In this document: positions 1 through 6,289 of the stretch, piece after piece | Layout: each line of letters opens with the position of its first letter | Numbering within the stretch: position 1 is the first letter of the stretch | Assembly (NCBI GenBank): GCA_016198545.1 | Contig: JACQIJ010000070.1 | Location: 1-12,423, forward strand | Length of the DNA stretch: 12,423 nucleotides | Direction of reading: 5' to 3' | From: Pseudomonadota bacterium | GTDB taxonomy: Bacteria > Pseudomonadota > Alphaproteobacteria > Micavibrionales > Micavibrionaceae | Made by a program: the position numbers and the translations under genes | The notes under the pieces: model-generated | What the model was told of the DNA's origin: nothing | Databases searched by the model: none | What the model saw: the letters and a program-made list of their open reading frames with translations, nothing else

Positions 1-214
1 GTTTAATGTAATGGCCATTCCCGATAACCCCAAGCTGCTTTGGCGGTATGCGCTTTACCTCACCATTGGGCAATAGCCAATTGACGAAACCTGCATCGTC
101 TTTCCAGTGCTGCGAAACACATTCCGGCCACCAGTGATGTCTTTCGGATTTCTTCTTTCCTTTAGGTAGCCTCCTTACCCCTAATCGAATACGAGCAAGT
201 ACGAAAAGAAGCAT
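1..214 (-). CDS. Partial gene, HHWWPE-motif hypothetical protein (3' end beyond the window)
   Basis: A minus-strand frame stays open from an ATG at 214 to the left edge (71 codons). The part from about residue 17 on looks like real protein: a basic stretch PKGKKKSER, then HHWWPECVSQHW, an acidic-glycine turn, and a lysine/proline segment ending near GVIGNGHYIK at the edge. A paired-His/Trp start followed by 'xHW' loosely recalls DUF4238-like proteins, but that is only a resemblance; the function is unknown. The first 16 residues are probably not native, because they are antisense to coding that belongs to the neighbouring DUF3631 gene. A Shine-Dalgarno-like AAGGAGG lies on this strand at about 169-175, but no ATG, GTG or TTG follows at a usable distance. 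The gene may therefore have lost its own start at the junction near 165-175. Confidence 0.5.
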   Translation of the reverse strand, partial: MLLFVLARIRLGVRRLPKGKKKSERHHWWPECVSQHWKDDAGFVNWLLPNGEVKRIPPKQLGVIGNGHYIK

Positions 215-255
215 CAGAACGGCTAAAGATACGCTTATCAACTCTTGATGACGAG

Positions 256-1584
256 GTGAAGAGAATAAGACGATCCAAAGCCGAAAATCAGAATACGATT
301 CCTGGCTCAGTCGTTATTGAGTCATGGGATGAAACCGTCGACGCCAAGGATCTATTGAATGAAATCTCTGAAACGATAAGAAAATTTATCGTCTGCAATG
401 ATGAAACCGTGGTGGCTGCCACTCTTTGGACAGCGTTTACGTGGTTAATCGATCATGTGCAGGTCGCGCCGCTAGCGATCATTACCGCACCGGAAAAGAG
501 ATGTGGAAAATCGCAGCTTCTGACTCTTATGGGAGAGATGTCACGAAACGCGCTGATTGCATCTAACATTTCGGCATCAGCGATATACAGGGTTATCGAA
601 GAACACTACCCTACACTGCTGATTGATGAAGCCGATACCTTCCTGCGTGATACTGAATCCATGCGCGGAATCATCAACTCCGGCCATACACGAAAAAACG
701 CCTATGTCGTCCGCGTTGACGGTGACGATCTGAAGACGAAGCAATTCAGCACGTGGAGCGCAAAGGTTATTTGCGGCATAGGATCAATGCCGGAAACACT
801 TATAGACCGGGCCATAATCTTGGAATTAAGGCGCAAACTCTCTCACGAAAAAATTGAGCGTCTGCGTCATGCTGATCCCGAGCATTTTAGAAACCTGCAA
901 AGGAAACTTTCTCGTTTTGCATTAGATGCCGGCGCTGCGATTGAAGCCGCTCGGCCGTCCTTGCCGGATTCATTGAATGACCGCGCCCAGGATAATTGGG
1001 AACCCTTATTGGCGATTGCTGATTATGCTGGCGGAGAATGGCCGGAAATGGCTCGAAAGACAGCATTAACATTATCCGAGGCAAATCAGGATTCCTTATC
1101 CCTTTCCGCGGAATTGTTGGCAGACATTCAGGAGATATTTGCCGGGAAGCGGATTATGGCTGACCGCATATCCACCGCCGATCTTTTGAATGAATTGAAC
1201 GGTGACGATCTCAAGCCGTGGCAAACATACGACCGTGGCAAGCCTATGAGACCAAGACAACTGGCAAAGAGGCTAGCTGAGTACGGCATAAAACCTACGG
1301 TCATTCGCATAGGCAATTCTACCCCAAGAGGTTTTTACAGGACATCGTTCGAGGATGCCTTTATGCGCTATCTGCCTTCCGCGCCGCCGCCCCCGGAAAA
1401 ATCCGCAACAGCGCAACAGACATCGGAGAACCCTTTATATACAGGCTTTTCCGACGGCATCGACGATTTGCCATGTTGCGCAACAGAAGCATCAAACGCA
1501 ACAGGCAACCCACAGAATGACAACGAATGTTTCACTGTTGCGGATGATGGAAACACCAAGGAAGTGAAAGAGGGAATACAATGA
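256..1584 (+). CDS. DUF3631 domain ATPase/primase-associated protein, 5'-truncated
   Basis: The protein is 442 aa from a GTG start. It has a P-loop-like segment (TAPEKRCGKS, about residues 77-86), a Walker B-like LLIDEADTFL (121-130) and ETLIDR with a candidate arginine finger near 185. An alpha-helical DUF3631 region covers about 190-375, ending in the typical GFYRTSFEDAFMRYLP. The tail is polar and low-complexity. DUF3631 proteins are usually the C-terminal helicase-like half of larger replication/primase proteins on phages and islands. Here the same frame runs upstream from 166 to 255, encoding a segment like LIEYEQVRKEASERLKIRL that resembles the linker before this domain in longer homologues. 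That stretch has no start codon and is closed by TAG at 163-165. The N-terminal half is therefore missing and the gene is probably a remnant. Its TGA overlaps the recombinase ATG (ATGA). Confidence 0.85.
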   Translation: MKRIRRSKAENQNTIPGSVVIESWDETVDAKDLLNEISETIRKFIVCNDETVVAATLWTAFTWLIDHVQVAPLAIITAPEKRCGKSQLLTLMGEMSRNALIASNISASAIYRVIEEHYPTLLIDEADTFLRDTESMRGIINSGHTRKNAYVVRVDGDDLKTKQFSTWSAKVICGIGSMPETLIDRAIILELRRKLSHEKIERLRHADPEHFRNLQRKLSRFALDAGAAIEAARPSLPDSLNDRAQDNWEPLLAIADYAGGEWPEMARKTALTLSEANQDSLSLSAELLADIQEIFAGKRIMADRISTADLLNELNGDDLKPWQTYDRGKPMRPRQLAKRLAEYGIKPTVIRIGNSTPRGFYRTSFEDAFMRYLPSAPPPPEKSATAQQTSENPLYTGFSDGIDDLPCCATEASNATGNPQNDNECFTVADDGNTKEVKEGIQ

Positions 1585-2468
1585 GCAGAAATCAACAAAT
1601 CTATAAAAGCAGTCCACCCAGTGCAAATACAAGAGATGGCGTCCTTTATGCGCGCGTCTCATCTAAGAAGCAGGTAACGGACGGACATGGAATCGACAGC
1701 CAGTTACGCCGTGGCCGCCAATATGCAGATCAAAATGGAATCCGCATTGTGGCAGAATTTAAAGATGAAGGCATAAGCGGTAAAGATTCAGACAGGCCGC
1801 AGGTCAAGGCTATGATCGACTTTATCCAAAATCATCCGAATGAAGTCGTAGTCATCATGGATGAAGTCAATCGGATGGCGCGAGAAAACATAGCTTACTA
1901 TCTCTTGAAGCAAGCAATTGAAGCAGCCGGTGGGAAGATTGAATACGTCTCGCAGAAGTTCGACGATTCCGCCGAAGGCGCTTTCATTGAGAGTATCATT
2001 GTTCAGGTGGGCGCCTATGAACGCATCCATAATGCTCACCGCACGATCAATCGCATGGAGATCCACGCACTTGATGCAAAAATCGATGCCTGTGTTACTG
2101 AGCTGGTAGCGACCAAGGAAGCTGTTGTAAAATCAGCCATTAATAAACAAATTGCCGAACATAGCCGACGCAGAGAAATTCTGGAAAAGAGGATTTCTGA
2201 GGCTAGAGATGCCAAGGACGATTTTGGAGCCGTTCTGAGCAAGGTCATGGGTATCGTCTATCAGCCCGATATAGTCTGGGAAAATGCTGATCTGCCCATG
2301 AAACAGATCATTCAGCGCCTTGTCTTCCCAAAACCGCTAATTTACGAGCAAGAAGCGGGAAAATTTCGAAACCCGGAAAAGGCCCTTGTATACAGGCTTT
2401 TTGAGGAAAATGCCGCTGAAAAGCATTTAATGGCGCGCCCGAAGAGATTCGAACTCCTAACCTTCTGA
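1581..2468 (+). CDS. Serine site-specific recombinase, internally deleted remnant
   Basis: The 295 aa protein starts at an ATG overlapping the DUF3631 stop, with AGAGGG about 6 bases upstream. Residues 20-155 form a resolvase-type catalytic domain: YARVSSKKQ with nucleophile Ser27 and Arg25, EGISG...RP near 64-73, and DEVNRMAR with R98/R101 matching the active-site arginines. After AYERIHNAHRT (about 146-155) a full-length family member would continue into the recombinase DNA-binding domain and a zinc ribbon, about 200 residues in all. Here the chain jumps directly to the C-terminal coiled coil (ALDAKIDACVTEL onward, 163-215) and the closing strand/helix region. No Cys pairs for a zinc ribbon remain. 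The last residues, ARPKRFELLTF, are translated tRNA-Arg sequence. The protein could still dimerise but probably cannot bind att DNA. It is the likely integrase of the element, now decayed. Confidence 0.85.
   Translation: MSRNQQIYKSSPPSANTRDGVLYARVSSKKQVTDGHGIDSQLRRGRQYADQNGIRIVAEFKDEGISGKDSDRPQVKAMIDFIQNHPNEVVVIMDEVNRMARENIAYYLLKQAIEAAGGKIEYVSQKFDDSAEGAFIESIIVQVGAYERIHNAHRTINRMEIHALDAKIDACVTELVATKEAVVKSAINKQIAEHSRRREILEKRISEARDAKDDFGAVLSKVMGIVYQPDIVWENADLPMKQIIQRLVFPKPLIYEQEAGKFRNPEKALVYRLFEENAAEKHLMARPKRFELLTF
2431..2468. other. Putative attachment-site end of the left element (tRNA-Arg 3' half)
   Basis: The recombinase frame does not stop before the tRNA. It reads through the CCA, acceptor, T arm and variable loop of tRNA-Arg to a TGA at 2466-2468. 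Element recombinase genes whose ends run into the 3' part of a tRNA are a common product of integration that restores the tRNA 3' end. No second copy of this stretch is visible in the window; the other end would lie left of position 1. The site assignment is inferred. Confidence 0.4.
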
Positions 2469-2506
2469 TCCGTAGTCAGATGCTCTATCCGTTGAGCTAC
2501 GGGCGC
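2431..2506 (-). tRNA. tRNA-Arg (anticodon ACG), CCA encoded
   Basis: Read on the minus strand, this folds as a complete 76-nt cloverleaf. The acceptor GCGCCCG pairs with CGGGCGC. The D stem is GCTC/GAGC and the anticodon stem TCTGA/TCAGA encloses loop CTACGGA, giving anticodon ACG. The variable loop has 5 nt, the T loop is TTCGAAT, the discriminator is G73, and a genomic CCA lies at 2431-2433. A tRNA-Arg ACG is normally modified to ICG and reads CGU/CGC/CGA. The 3' half overlaps the end of the convergent recombinase ORF, so this gene is the likely integration target of the element to its left. Confidence 0.95.
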
Positions 2507-2631
2507 CCGGAAAGAGCATATGTTTACGCAAACTTCTCGGCCTTTGCAAGGATTTATCTATACTTCCCGTTTTTTCAATATTTGCCGACTCTTATGACTT
2601 GACTCCCCCCGCGGCAACGGCGATTGTTAAC

Positions 2632-2654
2632 AAGAGTGAGTCCTTGACTCTCTT
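2632..2654. repeat. Inverted repeat upstream of the coiled-coil envelope gene
   Basis: AAGAG(TG)AGTC and GACTCTCTT can pair around a CTT loop, leaving a two-base bulge. The repeat overlaps the candidate -35 box (TTGACT, 2644-2649), so it could be an operator or chance structure. Related GACT motifs recur just upstream, at 2587, 2596 and 2601. Confidence 0.3.
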
Positions 2655-2672
2655 GGATTTTTTCATGATAGT
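2644..2672 (+). promoter_or_regulatory. Candidate promoter of the OmpA-like coiled-coil gene
   Basis: TTGACT at 2644-2649 is followed after 17 bases by GATAGT at 2667-2672. That is 5/6 and 4/6 matches to the sigma-70 consensus. It would start transcription about 40-45 bases before the preferred ATG at 2722. This is the best promoter match I see in the 215-base gap after tRNA-Arg. Confidence 0.4.
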
Positions 2673-2721
2673 TCCGTCTGATTGGGGCGGGGCTGGTCTT
2701 CAGGTATGGGGAATTTTGTCC

Positions 2722-3972
2722 ATGACGAACAAGAATTTGAAACACGAAACTGCGCGCAAGACATTTGCTATCGCGATAGGCGTCTCGGCGCTTTTGCTCG
2801 CCACGGCTGCAGGAACAGGCACGGCAGGCGCAAAATCACCTGAAAAAACGCCGGCGCTCATCGTTACGAACGAGCCTCTGCCCGCGGGCCTTAAACAAAA
2901 AATCTACAGCAAACCCGCACGCATGCGCGATATCACAGCCGACCAGATTTCCGGACCCGGGTATTTTGCTCCGCCCGCATCGGACACAGTCGCAGGCCGT
3001 AAGGTCGAAGAACTCCGGTCCGAGCTGTTTTCCCTGCAAGGCAATGTAGCGCGTCAATCGGAACAACTGGCCATGCTTGAAAACACGGGCCAGATGCAGG
3101 CCGCCGAATACTACGCAAGCATCGCCACCATCAGTACGCAGTTGCAGGCGGGAACGACGCCCGGCAATCCGCGCCTGGTGGAAAAATTGAACATTGCGCG
3201 CGACAACCTTGAAAGACTGTCCGCGAACATTGTCAGCCTAAACCAGCTTGCAATGGATATCTCGGCTTCGGCATCCCTGTCGGCATTCCTGATGGAATCC
3301 GCGCGCGCAACCTACAGCCTTTCCGGCGCAATCGAGGAAGATCACGTCCGCCTGGCCCAGCTTGAGGACGGTATCAACAATACGGCCGTCATTGTCGACC
3401 GCCTGCTCAACAACGTCAATGACGATATCACCCGCACAGTCGCCTATATGGGATCCGAGCGCGAAAACCTGCGAACGCTGGCTCTGGCTATTACGTCCGG
3501 CGACCTGATCGGCAAAAGCCTGTCAAACCGCCCCTTCTCCAGCGCGAAACTGGCCAACTTCACCCCCAGCGCGATGACAACGCCGCCATCGCCCCTGGCT
3601 TCCGGGCCGATGCTGGACATGCCTGGCGGCGGACAGATGCCTCCTCCGCTTTCAGCAAACCCTGAGGGGGGCCCGCGGCCCCTCGTAAAAATCCGCTTCG
3701 ACCATGCCGATGTAGCGTACGAGCAGCCCGTCTATATCGCCGTCAATGAAGCCCTTAACCGTTATCCGAATGCAAAGTTCGATCTGGTTGCGGTTCACCC
3801 CAGCAACGGCAATGCCGCTGAAACGGCTATTGAAAGTACGCGCGCGCGCCGGAACGCGGAGAAGGTCCTGCGCAGCCTGACGCAGATGGGGCTCTCGCTC
3901 GACCGCGTCAACCTCTCCTATACGCCCAGCAAGGATGCGGCAACAAACGAAGTTCACCTGTACGTACGGTAA
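2722..3972 (+). CDS. Secreted coiled-coil protein with diverged OmpA-like C-terminal domain
   Basis: The preferred ATG at 2722 gives 416 aa. It follows GGGGA by 9 bases and begins a clear signal peptide: a basic N-terminus, a hydrophobic core at 14-30, and an A-G-A cleavage site near residue 37. An earlier TTG at 2599 would bury that signal. The mature protein has helical heptad-like stretches at about 93-122 and 150-255, a Pro/Gly/Met-rich linker at 281-319, and a C-terminal alpha/beta domain at 321-416 with the strand-helix order of OmpA/MotB domains. The arginine-containing helix (TRARRNAEKVL, 373-383) is kept. The aspartate that normally contacts diaminopimelate is not evident where HPSNGN stands, so peptidoglycan binding is uncertain. 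It is probably a periplasmic or envelope structural protein of unknown role. It converges on amn with a 7-base gap and no obvious terminator. Confidence 0.75.
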   Translation: MTNKNLKHETARKTFAIAIGVSALLLATAAGTGTAGAKSPEKTPALIVTNEPLPAGLKQKIYSKPARMRDITADQISGPGYFAPPASDTVAGRKVEELRSELFSLQGNVARQSEQLAMLENTGQMQAAEYYASIATISTQLQAGTTPGNPRLVEKLNIARDNLERLSANIVSLNQLAMDISASASLSAFLMESARATYSLSGAIEEDHVRLAQLEDGINNTAVIVDRLLNNVNDDITRTVAYMGSERENLRTLALAITSGDLIGKSLSNRPFSSAKLANFTPSAMTTPPSPLASGPMLDMPGGGQMPPPLSANPEGGPRPLVKIRFDHADVAYEQPVYIAVNEALNRYPNAKFDLVAVHPSNGNAAETAIESTRARRNAEKVLRSLTQMGLSLDRVNLSYTPSKDAATNEVHLYVR

Positions 3973-3979
3973 CAGATAG

Positions 3980-5497
3980 TCACTGAAACGCCACTTCGTT
4001 GAAAGAACGCAGTTTGCGGCTGTGGAGCCGGTCATGCCCGAACCCGCGCAAAAGCGTCATCGTCAGCAGCCCTATCTGCAGGTGCTGGTTCACTCGTTCG
4101 CGATAGAAGGCATCCGCCATGCCCGGCAGCTTCGGCTGCCCGTGCAGCGGCTTGTCAGAGACGCACAGCAGAGTCCCGTAGGGAACGCGAAACCTGTACC
4201 CGTTCGCGGCAATCGTTGCTGATTCCATATCGAGGGCAATGGCACGGCTCTGGCTTAAGCGCACATTGTTTTTGATAACAGGACGCAGTTCCCAGTTCCT
4301 GTCATCAACCGTGGCAACAGTGCCTGTGCGCATAACTTTTTTCAGGTCATACCCATTAAGGCCCGTAACATTCGCAACGGCATCCTCCAACGCCAATTGA
4401 ATCTCGGACAGGGCCGGGATAGGCACTTCGAGGGGTAAATCCTGATCAAGAACATGGTCGTTGCGCAGATAGCCGTGCGCAAGAACGTAATCGCCCAGCT
4501 TCTGCGAATTCCGCAGACCTGCGCAATGACCCAGCATCAGCCATGCATGCGGACGCAAGACGGCGGCGTGATCGGTAATCGTTTTCGCATTGGACGGCCC
4601 CACGCCTATATTGATCATCGTGATGCCGTTGCCGTCCTTACGTTTCAGGTGATAGGCCGGCATCTGCGGCATACGTGCCAATTTTACGCCGGGATGATCT
4701 TTTTCCGGAAGCCCCGGAAGATTGCGGTTAACCGTTATGACGTTTCCCGGTTCCACAAAGGCGCAGTATTCGGCGCGCTCCTTCTTCAGGTTACTGTCAC
4801 CGGCAGGCGACATTATATCGTGGCAGATGCGGACGAATTCATCGATATAGAACTGGTAATTCGTAAAGATAATGTAATTCTGGAAGTGAACAGCCGATGT
4901 ACCGCAATAGTGGCGCAAGCGCATAAGGCTAAGATCCGTGCGGGGGGCGCTGAACAGGCTGAGCGGCTCCGGCTGCCCGGCCGCAGGGACGTAGGTGTTG
5001 TTTGCGATTTCATCATCCATATGCGACAGATCCGGCATATCAAACATGCGCGGCAACATGCGAATATGGTGTTCGCTCAGATCATGCTCGATATGCGTGT
5101 CGTCACCCAGCGCAAAATGGATCGGAATGGGCGTATTGCTGACCCCTATTTCTAACGGTTCTTCGTGATTAAGAAGCAAAAGGCGAAATTGTTCCTGCAG
5201 ATAGTGATCGAAAATATCGGGCCGGCTCAACGTCGTCATATATGTGCCCGCCCGGTAAACAAAGCCGTAAGAAAGCCGCGTATCGACCCGGCGCGCCTCG
5301 TTTACCTTTATTTTTACGTAAGGGTAACGTGCGGTAAAACGGCGGCCATCGGCCTCGCTTTCCGGAAAATTACGGAAGTGCCCCCGCAGATATTCGACGT
5401 GGGATTCATAAATCTCCCTGACCGCATCATAGGCAGCCTTTGGATCCCTGAACTGGCGGGGCTTAAAAATGCGGGGTCCCTTGAACATACGGTTCAT
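3980..5497 (-). CDS. amn: AMP nucleosidase
   Basis: This enzyme hydrolyses AMP to adenine and ribose 5-phosphate in the cytoplasm and takes part in purine balance. From the ATG at 5497 it is 505 aa, close to the E. coli enzyme. An N-terminal AMP-nucleosidase regulatory domain covers about 10-170. A nucleoside-phosphorylase-fold catalytic domain follows from about 290, with INIGVGPSNAKTITDH (295-310, phosphate/ribose loop) and LDMESATIAANGYRFRVPYG (422-441) holding the catalytic-type Asp423 and the ribose-binding Glu425. VSDKPLHG (446-453) and the family-typical end LHSRKLRSFNE follow. The start is uncertain. A TTG at 5524 (514 aa) sits behind a G-rich run, the ATG at 5497 has a very close AGGGA, and the ATG at 5488 has AGGGA at better spacing. 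No truncation or missing motif is seen. Confidence 0.95.
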   Translation of the reverse strand: MNRMFKGPRIFKPRQFRDPKAAYDAVREIYESHVEYLRGHFRNFPESEADGRRFTARYPYVKIKVNEARRVDTRLSYGFVYRAGTYMTTLSRPDIFDHYLQEQFRLLLLNHEEPLEIGVSNTPIPIHFALGDDTHIEHDLSEHHIRMLPRMFDMPDLSHMDDEIANNTYVPAAGQPEPLSLFSAPRTDLSLMRLRHYCGTSAVHFQNYIIFTNYQFYIDEFVRICHDIMSPAGDSNLKKERAEYCAFVEPGNVITVNRNLPGLPEKDHPGVKLARMPQMPAYHLKRKDGNGITMINIGVGPSNAKTITDHAAVLRPHAWLMLGHCAGLRNSQKLGDYVLAHGYLRNDHVLDQDLPLEVPIPALSEIQLALEDAVANVTGLNGYDLKKVMRTGTVATVDDRNWELRPVIKNNVRLSQSRAIALDMESATIAANGYRFRVPYGTLLCVSDKPLHGQPKLPGMADAFYRERVNQHLQIGLLTMTLLRGFGHDRLHSRKLRSFNEVAFQ

Positions 5498-5584
5498 AAT
5501 CCCTGATTTTTCAGCCAGCGGCAAGCCCCACCCCAGGGGACGCCGGCACCCCAGTTTATTGTTTTTTTTGGCTCCCGTTTGCGC

Positions 5585-5590
5585 TATAAA
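5585..5590 (+). promoter_or_regulatory. Candidate -10 box of the tRNA-Ser locus
   Basis: TATAAA, in the context GCGCTATAAATGCCCC, is a 5/6 -10 match followed by a G+C-rich discriminator, as is usual for stable-RNA promoters. The upstream region at 5555-5569 is T-rich, with no convincing -35 at 16-18 bases. It would transcribe through the tRNA-Ser remnant into the intact tRNA about 95 bases downstream. Confidence 0.4.
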
Positions 5591-5624
5591 TGCCCCGCCG
5601 CGCCTAAAAAGCCATTTAAAAATC

Positions 5625-5671
5625 TGGCGGAATGCTTGAAGGCGCCAGTCTTGAAAACCGGTATACGGCGT
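5625..5671 (+). pseudogene. tRNA-Ser remnant (D arm and anticodon arm only)
   Basis: This stretch aligns without gaps to the first half of the intact tRNA-Ser 66 bases downstream. TGGCGGA, TTGAA, GCGCCAGTCT and GAAAAC are shared. The anticodon loop would be CTTGAAA (UGA, serine), so it looks derived from a tRNA-Ser(UGA). The anticodon stem CCAGT/ACCGG has one A-C mismatch. No T arm, no TTCGA loop, no CCA and no G+C-rich acceptor can be found. The flanking TAAAAAT (5617-5623) and ATTTTTA (5674-5680) are complementary but A/T-only. It is not expected to make a working tRNA of normal shape. Confidence 0.65.
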
Positions 5672-5683
5672 GAATTTTTAGAT

Positions 5684-5773
5684 GGATGGGTGGCGGAGTG
5701 GTTGAACGCGCCAGTCTCGAAAACTGGAATAGTCGCAAGGCTATCGGGGGTTCGAATCCCCCCCCATCCGCCA
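5684..5773 (+). tRNA. tRNA-Ser (anticodon CGA), CCA encoded
   Basis: This is a class II tRNA of 90 nt. The acceptor GGATGGG pairs with CCCATCC, and the anticodon stem CCAGT/ACTGG encloses loop CTCGAAA, giving anticodon CGA for UCG codons. The long variable arm around AATAGTCGCAAGGCTAT and the T arm GGGGG-TTCGAAT-CCCCC are typical of serine tRNAs. The discriminator is G73 and CCA is encoded at 5771-5773. Confidence 0.95.
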
Positions 5774-5810
5774 GAAAATGTCCTCGAAAATTCTTCCCAT
5801 ATTTTTCTCC

Positions 5811-6092
5811 GTGGCACACTCATGGCACACTTGGGATCAAAAAATAGCAACAGGCGGTAAAACGTGGCGGCAATATAGTATTGGGCTGGGACCGGATTGG
5901 GACAAAGTGCAAGAAATTGCAAAAACTGATGAACGCATTGCTATAGCGCTAAAACGCTATAATGAGCAGATTGATTCCAATATAGATCGACTTTTTGAAG
6001 CAATGGAAGAAGGATGGCCCAACGATACTGCGTCAGTATCAACATCCTCCCGCAAACCTGAAGGATTTTTGCAGAAACTTAAGTTCTGGTAA
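5811..6092 (+). CDS. Short hypothetical protein after tRNA-Ser
   Basis: The frame starts at GTG 5811 (93 aa), or at ATG 5778 (104 aa), only four bases after the tRNA CCA. Neither start has a good ribosome-binding site. The part from WDQKIATGGKTW onward reads like real protein: a Trp/Gly/Lys-rich start, then a predicted helical region (about IAKTDERIAIALKRYNEQIDSNIDRLFEAM), then a Ser/Thr linker and a basic-aromatic end FLQKLKFW. No signal peptide, membrane segment or known catalytic motif is seen. I do not recognise a family. Its position straight after a tRNA and the lower G+C than its neighbours suggest cargo or remnant of an integrated element. Confidence 0.4.
   Translation: MAHSWHTWDQKIATGGKTWRQYSIGLGPDWDKVQEIAKTDERIAIALKRYNEQIDSNIDRLFEAMEEGWPNDTASVSTSSRKPEGFLQKLKFW
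5812..5831. repeat. Tandem 9-bp direct repeat TGGCACACT
   Basis: TGGCACACT occurs at 5812-5820 and again at 5823-5831, separated by CA, so the period is 11 bases (about one helical turn). It lies 39 bases after the tRNA-Ser CCA. Paired repeats of this kind resemble integrase arm-type sites next to tRNA attachment sites, but no integrase gene is visible. The repeat also overlaps the start of the orphan ORF. Confidence 0.5.
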
Positions 6093-6176
6093 TCACAGTC
6101 AACATATCTACGAGCCATACCTCATGGCAGAGAAAAAGTTTTTATTTCGACGCTATGCACCGCCAGGAAATTTCTC

Positions 6177-6202
6177 GCCGGTTATATTATCAGCCGGCTT
6201 TT
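6177..6202 (+). terminator. Possible weak intrinsic terminator
   Basis: GCCGGTT (6177-6183) pairs with AGCCGGC (6192-6198), including one G-T pair, around an 8-base A/T loop, followed by TTTT. It lies 85 bases after the orphan ORF. The short stem and four-T tail make this a weak call. Confidence 0.3.
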
Positions 6203-6260
6203 CTGAACCTGATCCCGTATGCCTGATTGATAATAATCTCGTGCTGTCCTTCACAGATCA

Positions 6261-6289
6261 AACCTACCGTCCGGGGGATGGTAGAGGTT
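6261..6289 (-). terminator. Possible hairpin at the end of the efflux operon
   Basis: On the minus strand AACC(TC)TACC pairs with GGTAGGTT across a C/G-rich loop. It overlaps the stop codon of the outer-membrane factor gene and is followed only by TTTGATCTG-like sequence with no real U tract. It could slow or end transcription or protect the 3' end; termination is uncertain. Confidence 0.25.

Noticed and set aside
2599..2721. Forty-one-residue N-terminal extension of the envelope protein from a TTG start
   Set aside because: It would place a good signal peptide internally, overlaps the candidate promoter and inverted repeat, and reads like translated noncoding sequence.
4454..5155. Long plus-strand frame (233 residues) inside amn
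   Set aside because: It is wholly antisense to the well-supported AMP nucleosidase, and its composition follows the complementary codons.
5562..5569. Run of eight T as an intrinsic terminator
   Set aside because: No stable G+C stem directly precedes it on the plus strand, and no plus-strand gene lies upstream. It sits in the promoter region between amn and tRNA-Ser.
5579..5860. Frames on both strands across the tRNA-Ser region
   Set aside because: They are translations of the tRNA-Ser and its remnant (VAEWLNAPVSKTGI-like strings), which is a well-known artefact. They were useful only in showing the duplicated tRNA half.
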